Assembly: GCF_015762685.1 (NCBI RefSeq)
Contig: NZ_PEHF01000001.1
Location: 62,001-126,000, forward strand
Length of the DNA: 64,000 nt
Source of the DNA: Candidatus Symbiopectobacterium sp. 'North America'
Lineage (GTDB): Bacteria > Pseudomonadota > Gammaproteobacteria > Enterobacterales > Enterobacteriaceae
Reading direction: 5' to 3'
Translations under genes and position numbers: made by a program
Shown here: in pieces, positions 40,062 to 51,263 of the stretch
Layout: every line of letters begins with the position of its first letter
Position numbering within the stretch: position 1 is the first letter of the stretch
The notes under the pieces: model-generated
Seen by the model: only the letters and a program-made list of their open reading frames with translations
Database searches by the model: none
Told to the model about the DNA's origin: nothing

Positions 40062-41210
40062 TTATGCGTGTTGAGCGGGCGTCGCGGGTCGTAAAAACAG
40101 CGTGGGAACCACCAGCGCCGCCATCACCCAAAAGGTGGCATGTTGCAGATGTTCAAACAAAAAGCCCGACACCACCGTCATCACCGCAATGCTGCCGCCC
40201 ATTGCCAGTGCCGAGTAGACGGCCTGCAAACGCAGCACGTCGCCACCGCTACGCGCAGAAATAAAGCGCATGGCGGCCAGGTGGCACAGGGTAAAGGTAC
40301 CGCAGTGCAATATCTGTATCACAATCAGCCAGGGCAACGCTACGGTGGCCCCCATCAGCCCCCAGCGAACAATGCCTGCCACCGCTGACAGCAGCAACAG
40401 GTCGCGGACGCTGAAACGCGCAAACCAGCGTTTGCTGAACATAAATACCACTACCTCAGCCACCACCCCCAGCGACCACAAATAGCCAATCACCGCTGGC
40501 GAATACCCCACATCCTGCCAGTAGATAACGCTAAAACCGTAATAGGCTGCGTGCGCCCCTTGCAACAACGCCACGCAGAGCAGAAAGCGCCACACGCCCT
40601 CTTCACGCAGTAATTTCGGCCAGGAGGTTACCGCCGCGGCGTGCTCCCCCCCCGCGCTGGCCAGCGGCATCACAGAAGGTCGCAGCAACATGCCCAACAG
40701 CATACACACCAACCCGGCGGTCAACGTTGCCAGGATTGCCGTGTGCCCCCAGGCGGCCACCAATTCACCGGTGACGGCAGAACCAATCACAAAGGCTATC
40801 GAGCCCCATACACGCACTTTTCCATAGTCCATGGCGATCTGGCGTTGCCAGGTGGCGGCCAGCCCATCGTTAAGCGGCACCAGCGGTGAAAAGAACAGAT
40901 TAAAGCCCACAATGACCAGCAGCAGCCACACCCAGGCATTGCCCAACCAGAAACCCAGCGCAAGGAGCAGTGACAGCAACGCCAAAAGACGTATCGCATT
41001 AATCAGATGAGCGGGATTTTTTACACAAGGCGTAATGAAGAGACTCCCTATACAGCGCGCAACCAGCCCGGCACCAAGCAGCAAACCGATATTTTCCGCG
41101 CTAAGACCTTCCCCTTTTAGCCAGCCGCTCCAGAACGGCAGGAAAATGCCGTAGCAGAAAAAGTAGGTGAAATAACTGAGCGCCAGCCAGTAGGTGGATT
41201 GCAAAACCAT
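40062..41210 (-). CDS. hcaT: HcaT-like MFS transporter
   Basis: A 12-helix major facilitator protein of 382 residues, similar to E. coli HcaT (3-phenylpropionate transporter candidate). The N-terminus MVLQSTYWLALSYFTYFFCYGIFLPFWSGWL matches that family. Other motifs are GYSPAVIGYLWSLGVVAEVVVFMFSKRWF and a central basic loop near residue 190. In E. coli hcaT also lies between suhB and glyA. Phenylpropionoids are plausible plant-derived substrates (inference). The gene is intact, in contrast to its neighbours. Confidence 0.88.
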   Translation of the reverse strand: MVLQSTYWLALSYFTYFFCYGIFLPFWSGWLKGEGLSAENIGLLLGAGLVARCIGSLFITPCVKNPAHLINAIRLLALLSLLLALGFWLGNAWVWLLLVIVGFNLFFSPLVPLNDGLAATWQRQIAMDYGKVRVWGSIAFVIGSAVTGELVAAWGHTAILATLTAGLVCMLLGMLLRPSVMPLASAGGEHAAAVTSWPKLLREEGVWRFLLCVALLQGAHAAYYGFSVIYWQDVGYSPAVIGYLWSLGVVAEVVVFMFSKRWFARFSVRDLLLLSAVAGIVRWGLMGATVALPWLIVIQILHCGTFTLCHLAAMRFISARSGGDVLRLQAVYSALAMGGSIAVMTVVSGFLFEHLQHATFWVMAALVVPTLFLRPATPAQHA

Positions 41211-41345
41211 CGTCTCTCCTTGTCAACTGCGCAGCACATAGCGTCACTACGGCGGCTACAGCCCGATCATCGCGCCCTAAAAAGGCGTCTTAGCCTAACA
41301 GGTAAAGCGGTGGCTTCCCAGCGCAGGCTCGCAAAATTCAGTTTA

Positions 41346-41730
41346 TCAGGCACGGAGCAGAGAACGCTGTGCAGGGTCTTCACAGGGAACACGCATATGC
41401 AACAAGGCAGGCCAAAGCGCAGGCCAATCGCCCTCATGATCCACGTCGTGCACTTCACGCACATCGGCACAACGCCCGACAGCAGTAACAAAAAAGTGGG
41501 CAATAACCGAAGGCACAATGCGATCGGTATCGCCGCTGAAATGCAGTTGTGGCACAGCGGCAATCTCGCTCGCGACATCGTCCGGGTTAAGCGAATCGGG
41601 CATGGGGGCGACACGGTGTAAGCGATTAACCGCGACATGATTGAGGTTGCCCCCACCGTGCGTAGCAGGGCAATGTCTTTACGACGTGCAGCAATCAACA
41701 CCGCAATAGCGCCACCGCCGGAGGTCGTCC
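41346..41730 (-). pseudogene. Alpha/beta hydrolase remnant (C-terminal half, frameshifted)
   Basis: Only the part from the nucleophile elbow onward remains: SGGGAIAVLIAARRKDIALLRTVGG, then after one missing G in the run at 41650-41654, NLNHVAVNRLHRVAPMPDSLN and PQLHFSGDTDRIVPSVIAHFF...VDHEGDWPALW to the stop at 41346. This is the C-terminal half of a small secreted alpha/beta hydrolase family with the G-x-S-G-G-G elbow. The N-terminal half has been lost; the upstream sequence is the TPR gene, joined near 41720-41730. Non-functional. Confidence 0.78.
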
Positions 41731-43239
41731 TGCCCAGACCAGCCCCACTAACGGTCGCGGTAAATGCGCCAGACGCTGTTGCCAGAGCTCGATACGCTGG
41801 GGATCGGCAAACAGATAAGGCACAGTACCGGGCAAATCCGTCAGTTGCAGGCCCAGCTCCATCGGCAGGCTCATCAGCTCACAATGATAATCAAAGGACT
41901 GCGGTAAGTTTCCACGCACAACGATCTCATCCCAGCCAGTACAGCGGCGTGCCAGTGCCAGACAATCGCTGTTCACTTGCAGAATAATGCGCGCACCACT
42001 GCGCTCGCGCGCGGTCTGGACCAGACGTAAAAACTGAATGGTATCGCCAAAGCCCTGCTCGTCATGGATCAGCAAGCGTTTCCCAGCCAGCGGCTGCCCT
42101 TCCCAACGCGGTTTCTGCACATGACGGCACACCTTAGCTGTGTGCTCCATCTGGTAGCGAAAGCGGTATTCTCGCCAGCCTTGAGTAAAATCGCCGGTGA
42201 CTAACAGCAGTGAAGCCAGCGCGAAACGTGCCGTCATCTCACCGAGCCGAACCCGCACCAACATGCTCATAATGCGCAACGCAGGTTCCATTTTTAACTG
42301 AGCGCGCAGCGCCCGCGCCAGCAGATGCCACAGCGTCGGCGGCCCGTTGCCGTTCGCCAGCGTTTGCGTCAGCAAAGCTTCCACCTCGGCATGGCGACCT
42401 TCGGCATAAAGATCGAGCACTTGCTGATGACAGGCGGCAATCACCTCGGGGGACAGCACCGTACCGGACGTCGAACGCTGCGCGTTAACCCGGTCCGGAG
42501 CAAAGGCGCGTAATGCGTCCAGCCAGCGGCTAGCCTCTTCAGGCCGTTGGCGCACCCTCGCCAGATCGGCAAGATTAAGATAGGCTTCCGCGCAGCGTGG
42601 GTCGAGCGCTATCGCCTGCTCGGCTAACTCGGCGGCTCGCGCTAGATGACCAAGTTCGCGTAACAGAGAGGATTGGTTGATGCAGGCTTGAACAAACTGA
42701 AGGTCGTGCGCCAGCGCCTGCTGGTAATGATGCAATGCTTGCTGACTCTGCCCTAAACGGCGCAGCGTATTCGCCAGATTATTGTGTGCCTGCGGATTGT
42801 CGGGATTAGTAGTCAACACCTTGCGCAGACAGGATTCACTGAAAGTCAGATTGCCACACTCTTGTGCGATGATACCCAGGTTGTTCCATGCATCCATCAG
42901 TTGCGGATCGGCAGCAACTGCCTTGCGCGCCGACTGTTCAGCGTCCTTCAACTGTCCCTTTTGACGATACATCTCGGCCAGATTGCTGTGAAACAGTGCA
43001 GGCGCTTGCGGCGAGCGGGTCGCTGCCTCTAAATAGGTGACCGCACGCTCCTGAAAACTATAGACATGGGCCATAACGCCGAGCAGATGCATGGCCCCCG
43101 GTTGCTGAGGGACTACACGCAAAATACGCAGACAGAGTTGCTCTGCCTGCGCCGCCTGACCAGCCCACCAGTGTGCATACGCGCGCCGCAAGGCCGTTTC
43201 AACGGTAAGCGGTGTCGCCACTGGATGAGTCGGATTAAG
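41695..43239 (-). pseudogene. TPR glycosyltransferase-like protein, C-terminus lost
   Basis: A tetratricopeptide protein from a GTG at 43239 (VLNPTHPVATPLTVETALRRAYAHWWAG), preceded by GGGAGA. At least six TPR units are visible (for example PALFHSNLAEMYRQKGQLKDAEQSARKAV, PQAHNNLANTLRRLGQSQQALHHYQQAL). A C-terminal domain of the ADP-heptose / GT9-like kind follows (LLIHDEQGFGDTIQFLRLV, then VGLVWAGRP). The family normally goes on with an Asp/Arg-rich signature, but here the frame enters the hydrolase remnant and stops. It could have modified a surface protein, perhaps the neighbouring autotransporter (inference). Confidence 0.75.
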
Positions 43240-43316
43240 CACAAAATCTCCCTGATGCCAGAACATGAACTGAAACAATGCGCCAGCGGCATAGCCACAC
43301 CGCTGGCGCAGGGGAA

Positions 43317-46189
43317 TCAGAACTGCCAGCGCAGTTGCAGATTACCGGTGTGACTTTGATAGTGTCGGGCCGCTTCGCTGGTATATTTTATCGTCACACT
43401 GAGGTCACGAGAGAGACCCCTGCCGAGAACACGCCGGTATCCACAATCGGTTTCGAACCGCGTGCCACAAATGAACTTGCGCCGGTGCTGTCGGCAGAGA
43501 AGCTGGCTACTGATTGCAACGCATCGTCATGGTATTCGTGACGCCATCCGCCCTGAATAAACGGCTGAATTTCACCGTCTGACATTTTGAAACGGTGATC
43601 CAACTTCAACGCCAGGTCACTTTTGAGTGAGGTTACCGTGGTATCGTCAACCCGCAATCCCGCACCGTTGCCACCCGCTTCGGTATAACCGTCCTGCCCC
43701 AGTTGCTGTACGTCAAGGTAGCGATCGGTGTCAATCGAGTCCACTGGGTTCCCATCGAGAGCGGATACCCCACCAGACCGGAGGCAATGAACTGGTTACC
43801 TTTGAATGTCGCAGTGGTATTACCGTTAAATCCGGTGAAATCCAGCTGACGCTTGGTGCCGTAATGGTGGAAGATACCGCCAGTCGTTAGGTTGACGTAC
43901 CAAGGGTCACCCTCATAGTTGGCATAGCCGAACACGCCGTAAGATTTGACATGGGCCGAACTGCCCAGATTATCGCCGCTGCTGTTCACCATAGTGATGG
44001 TGTAACTGCCTAATCCCCCCAAACGCCAATTATCGTTGACCTCACCATCGCCCCCTAACATCACACCAACGAAGTGTCCGTCGTAACCCGCGATATCCCC
44101 CTGCTGGCCTCGGTTGACCTTGCCGCCAAAGCCTTGCCCCCAGGCTACCGGACCGTCATCATTTTCCCCGGTCGAAATACCGCTGCCTGCACCTGCCAGA
44201 CGAATGGCTTCACCGCGTTGCGCCAATACGTCCAGTACCGACATGGAGTGCAGTACTGCAGCCTGCACCGAGGCTGAGGCGATCGCCGCCGGGCTAAGTT
44301 GCGCCCCCGCACGGTTAGCCTCTGCTGTATTGCCTACCGCAGCACCAGCGTTAAATAGATTGAGCAGGGACGACTCCGTACCGCCATAATTAAACAGGCC
44401 GTTCAATGCAGTGATGGCGTTTGACGTCGTCGCGTAACCAATCGGTTTGTAATCGCCATTGCAGTCACCCAACGTCACCACCAGATCGCTGGTGCTGCCG
44501 TGTGTTACCGGTTAGCAGCCCGGTGTAATTCTCAGCCCAGTAATCCAGTTTGTCGGCGTTGTAATCGGTGCCATCACTATTTGCTCGAATCACCACATAG
44601 TGCTGCCCTTGTGCAAACGCATATTGGCCGTTACCCATTAGCCCCACGTTAGATCCGCTGGCGATATTGGCACTGCCGGACACCACCAGGCGGCCATACC
44701 CGTTGTAGGCGTTGATATCACCGTTGGTGGCAAGGTAGTTATTGACACCAAACAGCAGGCTGGCACCGCCTCCCTGTTGATAGTCTCCGTCGATCGTGAG
44801 CACATTGTTGACCATCAGTTGGGCAGAGCCATTCACCAGTTGGCCTTCCCCCAGAATCACGTTGTCATTCAGCACCGTATTGCCCGTAACAAAAGTCAGG
44901 TCACCGGCCGCAATGGAAATAGTGCCGATACTGCCTTTGTCATAGCCAGTCAAGGTCCCGATGTCCTCGCCTTCACTGCCAAAGAAGGTCAGGCCGCTGG
45001 TGGAGTAGATATTTCCTGCTATCACCCCATCGTTATAGATCGACCCGATACTCCCGCCATCGATGGAGAGCGCGGCAGACTCACCGCTTATAATGCCTTC
45101 ATTGCTGAGGGAGCCAAGGGTACCACCGTTGTAAATTCCCATGGCGATATTGGTGTCGATGGAGCCCGAGTTGAAAAATGTCCCGACATAAGAGCCACCT
45201 TCCACCACCAGGCCATCCTCCGCATCAATCAGTCCGCTGTTATTGATGGCGGCGATCGTACCGACAGCGTCTTCCGGGTTACCAAACGCACCGATGCCCA
45301 GATTGGCACTCAGGGTACCCGAGTTGAAGAAGGTACCTACATACCCGCCGCCTGATACAATCAGCCCGTCATCAGCATCAATAAGGCCAGTGTTGGAAAT
45401 AGATCCAATCGAACTTAACTCTTCGACATTTTCACCAAACACGCCAATACCCAGACCAGAACTGATGGTACCGCCATTAATTAACGACGCTACGCCGGCA
45501 TCATTTTTCAGAACGATCCCAGCATCACCTTTAATCAATCCAGTGTTACTAATGGAACTGATGCTGGAACTATTTAGCAGGATAGCGGCATCGTTATCAG
45601 AGGAAATCACACCGGAGTTGACCAATTCATACAGCTTGGAATCCTTTTCCAGCACGACGCCCTGCTCACCACTGATCTCACCAGAGTTCTCGAAAGAGCA
45701 TAGGTTGCTGGCGTTGATTAAAACGGCCGTATCTTCATCACCTTTGATATATCCCGAGTTGTTGAATTCCGCCAGAAAGCTGTTGTTCTCGAGGTAAACG
45801 CCCTTATATCCTGAAATGGTGCCGGTGTTAAACAGCGAATCAATGTTACCCGCATCACTCCAAAGACCACTGTTGTCACTGGCAGAAATTAAACCGGAGT
45901 TGGTTAATGGTCCGATCGACCCGGTGTTATAGATCCCATCACTACCAGTGATAACGCCAGCGTTGCTGAGCGTACCAATGGTTGAGGTGTTGGTGACACC
46001 GAAATCGGTTCCGGTGATCGTACCGGTAGTGGTTATGCTCAAATAATCCTGCGCAGTTGTGATGCTCAGGCCGCTGATGTTCGTGGAAACATCGATCGAT
46101 GCAGCAGATGATGGGTAAGTAGAAAGAACACATAGTACGGCACTTACTGCCACCACCAACGGTTTGACTTTGAATGACGAAGACCTCAT
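43317..46189 (-). pseudogene. Type V autotransporter, three frameshifts
   Basis: A classic autotransporter of about 957 codons. The signal peptide is MRSSSFKVKPLVVAVSAVLC...SSAAS. The passenger is a beta-helix of short repeats with the pattern SxxGxISNTGLIxADDGLxVxGG. The autotransporter beta-barrel domain starts near AWGQGFGGKVNRGQQGDIAGYDGHFVG and ends RWQF (C-terminal Phe). Breaks: one extra A near 44505 (repair gives NTGSTSDLVVTLGDC), one missing C at 43702 (repair gives TYSNLGQDGYTEAGG), and an extra two bases in the TCTCTC run near 43415 (repair gives GVSRDLSVTIKYTSE). Likely an adhesin; target unknown. Confidence 0.85.
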
Positions 46190-46458
46190 CCGGCACTTCC
46201 CCCAAATAATATAACAAATTGATATTTCATCATTAATATGATATCGATAGCATTTTAATTAATAACGATGAATAAAAATGATTTACCGTTATTAATTAGA
46301 ATAAAACTTCCTGAAAACAACGTCTTTTCGATAAGAACTGTCTCAAAGGGTAGACGGCGCGTGGGAGAAAACTTTCATATTCTGATTCTTGCGCTAAGAG
46401 CACATAGGATTTTATATCAGATGGTTACGTGAAGATAGTGAGGAAAAGAGGTAAAAAA
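46190..46458. other. AT-rich region upstream of the autotransporter
   Basis: About 270 AT-rich bases between the autotransporter start and the glyA terminator. It should hold the autotransporter promoter on the minus strand. I see no gene, RNA or clear operator. Confidence 0.5.
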
Positions 46459-46482
46459 AACGCCAGCCCGAAGGCTGGCGTT
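46459..46482 (-). terminator. glyA terminator
   Basis: A 10-bp stem (AACGCCAGCC / GGCTGGCGTT) with a CGAA loop; on the minus strand it runs into eight T. It lies 20 bases past the glyA stop. A textbook intrinsic terminator. Confidence 0.93.
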
Positions 46483-46502
46483 AACTTACAGGTTATTGGC
46501 GA

Positions 46503-47756
46503 TCAGGCATAAACCGGGAAACGCTCGCAAATAGCGAGGACTTTTTGTTTCACGCGTTCAATGGTCGCTTCGTCATTGATGTTATCCAGGACGTCACAGA
46601 TCCAGCCTGCCATCTCACGCACTTCCGCTTCCTTGAAGCCACGACGGGTTGCCGCCGGCGTACCGATACGGATACCGGAGGTCACAAACGGGCTCTTCGG
46701 ATCGTTCGGTACACTGTTTTTGTTAACAGTAATGTTAGCGCGACCCAGAGCCGCATCGGCTTCTTTACCGGTCAGGTTTTTGCTTACTAGATCGACTAGG
46801 AACAGGTGGTTGCTGGTGCCACCAGAAACCACGTTGAAACCGCGCGTCAGGAACACCTCAACCATAGCCTTGGCATTCTTCGCCACTTGTTGCTGGTAAA
46901 CTTTGAACTCAGGTTCCATTGCTTCTTTCAGCGCTACCGCTTTACCGGCGATAACGTGCATCAACGGGCCCCCCTGACCGCCAGGGAACACAGCAGAGTT
47001 CAGCTTTTTGTACAGTTCTTCATCACCGCCCTTGGCCAGAATCAGGCCGCCGCGCGGACCCGCCAGCGTTTTATGGGTAGTGGTCGTGACGATATGCGCA
47101 TGAGGAACCGGGTTAGGATAAACGTCAACCGCGACCAGACCCGCAACGTGTGCCATATCCACAAACAGATAAGCACCAATGCTGTCAGCGATTTCACGCA
47201 TTTTCGCCCAGTCAACCACGCCTGAGTAAGCAGAAAAACCGCCTACGATCATTTTCGGTTTGTGGATTTGTGCCAGTTCAGCCATTTCTTCGTAATCGAT
47301 TTTACCGCTTTCATCGATACCGTAAGGAATCACTTTGTACAGTTTGCCAGACAGGTTAACCAGAGAGCCGTGGGTCAGGTGACCGCCGTGAGCCAGGTTC
47401 ATCCCCAGAATGGTATCACCCGGTTGCAGCAGCGCAGTATACACGGCAAAGTTGGCCTGGGAACCGGAGTGAGGTTGCACGTTAGCGTAGTCAGCACCGA
47501 ACAGCGCTTTAGCACGGTCAATCGCCAGTTGCTCTACGATGTCAACATATTCGCAGCCGCCGTAGTAACGTTTGCCGGTATATCCTTCCGCATATTTGTT
47601 GGTTAACTGAGACCCTTGAGCCTGCATAACACGTGGGCTGGTGTAGTTTTCTGACGCTATCAGTTCAATATGCTCTTCCTGACGCACCACTTCTTGCTGC
47701 ATCGCGTGCCACAGTTCGGCATCGTAATCGGCAATGTTCATTTCACGCTTTAACAT
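46503..47756 (-). CDS. glyA: Serine hydroxymethyltransferase
   Basis: PLP enzyme interconverting serine and glycine with one-carbon transfer to tetrahydrofolate. 417 residues from ATG 47756 ([16 protein letters not shown]), with GGAG upstream; the longer frame adds two residues. PLP Lys in [16 protein letters not shown]. Other motifs: [20 protein letters not shown] and [19 protein letters not shown] PurR-like box lies upstream. Intact. Confidence 0.98.
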   Translation of the reverse strand: MLKREMNIADYDAELWHAMQQEVVRQEEHIELIASENYTSPRVMQAQGSQLTNKYAEGYTGKRYYGGCEYVDIVEQLAIDRAKALFGADYANVQPHSGSQANFAVYTALLQPGDTILGMNLAHGGHLTHGSLVNLSGKLYKVIPYGIDESGKIDYEEMAELAQIHKPKMIVGGFSAYSGVVDWAKMREIADSIGAYLFVDMAHVAGLVAVDVYPNPVPHAHIVTTTTHKTLAGPRGGLILAKGGDEELYKKLNSAVFPGGQGGPLMHVIAGKAVALKEAMEPEFKVYQQQVAKNAKAMVEVFLTRGFNVVSGGTSNHLFLVDLVSKNLTGKEADAALGRANITVNKNSVPNDPKSPFVTSGIRIGTPAATRRGFKEAEVREMAGWICDVLDNINDEATIERVKQKVLAICERFPVYA

Positions 47757-47869
47757 CCGCATCTCCTGACTCAGCTAACTATATGTACAGTAAAAATGCC
47801 CGCAACGGGTATTGGCCTATAGTGTAAACCGTTTATCCCCTTGCATGATAGGGCTTGACAGAGGTTTTT

Positions 47870-47885
47870 ACGCAAACGATTAGCT
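47870..47885. promoter_or_regulatory. PurR-like box upstream of glyA
   Basis: ACGCAAACGATTAGCT at 47870-47885 matches the PurR pattern ANGCAANCGNTTNCNT at most fixed positions. PurR control of glyA is known in E. coli. It lies about 115 bases upstream of the glyA ATG. Confidence 0.6.
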
Positions 47886-48037
47886 TCAAGCAGCACAAGG
47901 CTTAGCGGCCTAATGCCTTCATGCACTGGCAAGGGAGTTTTCTTCATCTGCATCCTGCATTTTCTTCATTTTGTGTTCCCGTCGACACAATAAACACCAA
48001 CACAAAGCAGGGATTTACAACGGGTCAACGCTCAAAT

Positions 48038-48060
48038 AAGATGCATTAAAAATACATTTT
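48038..48060 (+). promoter_or_regulatory. NsrR operator upstream of hmp
   Basis: A 23-bp imperfect palindrome beginning AAGATGCATT and ending ATACATTTT, close to the NsrR consensus (AAGATGYATTT with its mirror). It ends 21 bases before the hmp ATG. NsrR is the nitric-oxide-sensing repressor of hmp in enterobacteria. Confidence 0.8.
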
Positions 48061-48081
48061 ATAAAGCCACCTGGGGTCACC

Positions 48082-49272
48082 ATGCTAGACGCAAAAACTA
48101 TCGCTATCATAAAATCGACCCTGCCCTTGCTGGCAAAAACCGGCCCGGCACTGACCGCTCATTTTTATCAGCGCATGTTCAGCCACTATCCTGAACTAAA
48201 AGACATTTTCAACATGAGTAATCAGCGCAATGGCGATCAGCGAGAAGCCTTATTCAACGCTATCTGCGCCTATGTGGCCAACATCGACAACCTCTCGGCG
48301 CTGCTGCCTGCGGTGGAGCGTATCGCACAGAAACATGCCAGATTCTCGATCCAGCCTGCGCAATATAGCATCGTTGGCGAGCATCTGCTGGCCACGCTGG
48401 ACGAATTGTTTAGCCCCGGCGAGGAGATATTGGATGCCTGGGGCAAGGCGTATGGCGTATTGGCTGATGTTTTTATTCAGCGTGAACGCGCCATTTATCA
48501 GGATGCAGCCAGCCAGCACGGCGGCTGGGAAGGCACGCGCCCCTTTCGCATCGTGAAAAAACAGACGCAGAGTGCGCTGATCGCCAGTTTTACACTGGAA
48601 CCTGTCGATGGCAAACCGGTGGTGGATTTTAAACCCGGTCAATATTTGGCAGTCTACATTCGCCACGACAGCCTTACTCATCAGGAGATTCGCCAATATT
48701 CCCTGACGCACGCCCCCAATGGCCGCACTTATCGCATTGCGGTAAAGCGCGAGGCTCAAGGAACCGTTTCCGGCTATTTGCACGACATGGCACAGGAAGG
48801 CGATATCATTTCACTGGCTGCGCCCCACGGGGGTTTCTTTTTAACGGCCTCCCCAACCACACCGGTCACGCTTATCTCTGCGGGCGTAGGGCAAACACCG
48901 TTACTCAGCATGCTGCACCAGTTAAAAGATCGGGCGCATGAAGCGGACGTCCTGTGGTTGCATGCCGCTGACAACGGCGATGTGCATGCCTTTGGTGATG
49001 AGCTGGCGCAGATTAACCAGCAATGGCCCACATTGACACGTTACGTATGGTACCGTCAGCCCGGTAAAGACGATCGTCCCGGTGAAGATTTTCGCTATCA
49101 AGGCGTAATGGCGCTGGACAAACTGGCGTACCGTCTGAGCGATGCCAGCATGCATTTTTATCTTTGCGGCCCGGTGGCCTTTATGCAATTCGCCGCTCAT
49201 CAACTCCTCGCATTGGGCATCGCCCCCTCACAGCTACACTACGAATGCTTTGGACCACATAAAGTCGTGTAA
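48082..49272 (+). CDS. hmp: Nitric oxide dioxygenase (flavohaemoglobin)
   Basis: Detoxifies nitric oxide to nitrate using O2 and NAD(P)H. 396 residues, same as E. coli Hmp. The N-terminal globin domain has the proximal His in [17 protein letters not shown]. The FAD domain has the RQYSLTHAP motif and the NAD domain [13 protein letters not shown]. The C-terminus [12 protein letters not shown] is the family end. It protects against host nitric oxide, relevant to a plant pathogen. Intact. Confidence 0.97.
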   Translation: MLDAKTIAIIKSTLPLLAKTGPALTAHFYQRMFSHYPELKDIFNMSNQRNGDQREALFNAICAYVANIDNLSALLPAVERIAQKHARFSIQPAQYSIVGEHLLATLDELFSPGEEILDAWGKAYGVLADVFIQRERAIYQDAASQHGGWEGTRPFRIVKKQTQSALIASFTLEPVDGKPVVDFKPGQYLAVYIRHDSLTHQEIRQYSLTHAPNGRTYRIAVKREAQGTVSGYLHDMAQEGDIISLAAPHGGFFLTASPTTPVTLISAGVGQTPLLSMLHQLKDRAHEADVLWLHAADNGDVHAFGDELAQINQQWPTLTRYVWYRQPGKDDRPGEDFRYQGVMALDKLAYRLSDASMHFYLCGPVAFMQFAAHQLLALGIAPSQLHYECFGPHKVV

Positions 49273-49605
49273 TGCGCCGACTCGCAAGCCCCTACCGCAC
49301 GGGCAAACGCACGCGCGGTAATCTTATCCACGATCACAAATTTATGCTCCCACCCGATCCGGTAATGATAAAAAACAGTATCGATCACAAAAATCCGCCA
49401 CGCCATAATTAAAATAACGCTTCATTTTAAAAAAACGCAGTTTTAGCTTATTGATTTGCTCCACGGCCTGTCTGCATCCCACTTTTTTGGCCGAACTAAC
49501 AAGGAGTTTGTGTAAGAATCATTAGCACTGCGGCAAGCCTGTTGCACACCACCAAAACGACGTCGTCTTTTTTACTACTTTTTGCGATAAGGGATGTATC
49601 TGACC
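49273..49605. other. hmp-paeY intergenic region
   Basis: 333 bases without a gene. AT-rich at 49370-49440, with a candidate KdgR site there (49413-49430). No terminator with a clear T-run was seen after hmp. Confidence 0.5.
49413..49430. promoter_or_regulatory. Candidate KdgR-type box upstream of paeY
   Basis: AAAATAACGCTTCATTTT at 49413-49430 has the TTCATTTT half of the KdgR consensus and a weak matching left half. KdgR is the repressor of pectinase genes in Dickeya. The position (about 175 bases before paeY) and imperfect left half make this tentative. Confidence 0.35.
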
Positions 49606-51167
49606 ATGTCTACACGATTTTCTCACCGCATTACGCTCGCGCTGTTGATTAGCGCTTCCGTGGGCTATGCCCATGCACAAAAGAATGCAGCACCAGCTAG
49701 CGAAACGCTGCCCGCCACGGTGTTGGGAGAACACACCACGCTCGAAGGCATCGTTGCACACCGCGATGCGCGCCTGCCCGCCACCATTATTGTGCGTGAC
49801 CAACAAGGGCACCGCTGCGACTGTCTGCGGTCGAGTCCGGCGGCAATAACTGTTTGTTGAACAATCAGGCGCGTGCCATCTGCCTGAGCGCGTTGTTGCC
49901 AACCGCTCAGTCGGGTAAAGGAAACATCGCCAACATCAACCCGTTTACCGATCGCATCGCCTCCGACATGGCCGCGGCGGCAGGCTACATCGGCCCGCAG
50001 CAACTCTCCGATGATGCAGGCACGCCTGCGCTCTCAGCCACAATCTGGAAACAGGCTAATGCGGTGTTTCATGCCGGTTTCGGTCCCGCGTTAAAACAGG
50101 GGGGCATCACTAACCCTGCACAGTTTGATCCCCTGCACTACCCGGCAACGCAGCAAAAAGCCTTTCGCCAACTGGTCGACGTAATCAATCACAACCGCAA
50201 CTACCATAACGACAGCGGGCAAGCGGGCCACACCGTACTGACGGACAGCTTGTTCCGACCGATCGTCGGTCTTAGCGCCGATGGCAGCTACGAAGGGCTG
50301 GATTATGGCTATGCGCGTCGTCAGTTGGATGAGATCAAAAAGGCCAAGACGTGCATCTTTATCGTTGGCGACTCCACCGCCGCCAACTACGAGAAACTGC
50401 GTTTCCCACGCATAGGCTGGGCACTGGTGTTTGAACAGCAATTCCGCCATGACGGCAGCGTCAAAGTGATCAATGGTGCCCGCGCCGGACGCAGCTCGCG
50501 CGATTTCTTCTATGAAGGCTGGTTCCGACAGATGCAGCCCGGCGACTACATTTTCATTCAGATGGGCCACAACGATCAGAACTGTAACGGTGCCAGAGCG
50601 GTACGCGGCGCAGCGAATGTCGGCAACCTGTGTACCTACCCCAATGATGCGGCAGGCAAGCGCCAATTCCCGCAGGGTAAACCAGATATGTCATTCCAGA
50701 ACGCGCTGGAACGCTATATCACCTATGCCCGCCAGCATCAGATGATCGCAGTGCTGTTAACGCCAACAACCCGCGTGAAAGATGCACAAGGCAAAGACAG
50801 CACCCCAGCCGTTCACAGTCACTTCACCCGTCAAAATGCTGAAAACGGCTTTGCCTTTATCGGTGACTACAGCCAAACCATCAAAGATACCGCGAAAGCC
50901 AACAATGTCCCGTTGCTGGATGTTGAACCCGATATCATTGCACTGGCTAACCGGGATAACGGACATCACTGGAAACAGTACTGGCTGGTGATCGATCCTA
51001 AACGCTACCCGTACTACAAAGATCAGGCGGGCAGCACCAGCAAACCGGATACCACCCATTTCCAACAAAAAAGCGCGATTGCCGTGGCCGAGATCGTCGC
51101 AGACAGCATTCGCGCCGACGACGCACTGCGCCCGCTGGCTGATCATCTGCTCAAGAAAAAACACTAA
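49606..51167 (+). pseudogene. paeY: Pectin acetylesterase PaeY, frameshifted
   Basis: Secreted SGNH/GDSL-type pectin acetylesterase like Dickeya PaeY, which removes acetyl groups from homogalacturonan. Signal peptide from 49606 (MSTRFSHRITLALLISASVGYAHA). The N-terminal domain breaks near 49815: one missing C turns HRLRLSAVESGGNNC into an out-of-frame tail ending at 49860. The catalytic domain follows in the other frame: FIVGDSTAANYEK (Ser block), GARAGRSSRDF, IQMGHNDQNCNG and C-terminal KPDTTHFQQKSA (Asp-His). It ends at 51167, with pemA 96 bases downstream, the same order as in Dickeya. Confidence 0.88.
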
Positions 51168-51175
51168 GGCTTTAC

Positions 51176-51203
51176 TCCTCTGAGCGTTTGCTCAGGGGCG
51201 CTT
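51176..51203 (+). terminator. Hairpin after paeY
   Basis: CCTCTGAG / CTCAGGGG stem (one G-T pair) with a short loop, followed by CGCTTTT. It may end or slow the paeY transcript before pemA. Confidence 0.5.
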
Positions 51204-51263
51204 TTCCATAGTGCGAATAGATGGGTTTTACCTCTCGGACACTACAGTTAAGGAATGATCGGT

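Larger units (their letters stand above)
47757..48081. other. glyA-hmp divergent intergenic region
   Basis: A 325-base divergent region. It contains a PurR-like box on the glyA side (47870-47885) and an NsrR-type palindrome next to hmp (48038-48060). A 60-codon open frame on the minus strand (47771-47953) has no recognisable family and is not called as a gene. Confidence 0.6.

Noticed and set aside
44465..46189. Possible CRISPR-like periodicity in the autotransporter gene
   Set aside because: The repeats are degenerate coding repeats of a beta-helix passenger (in-frame, protein-level), not identical repeats with unique spacers.
47771..47953. 60-codon minus-strand open frame between glyA and hmp
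   Set aside because: No ribosome-binding site, no known family, and it overlaps the PurR-like box region.
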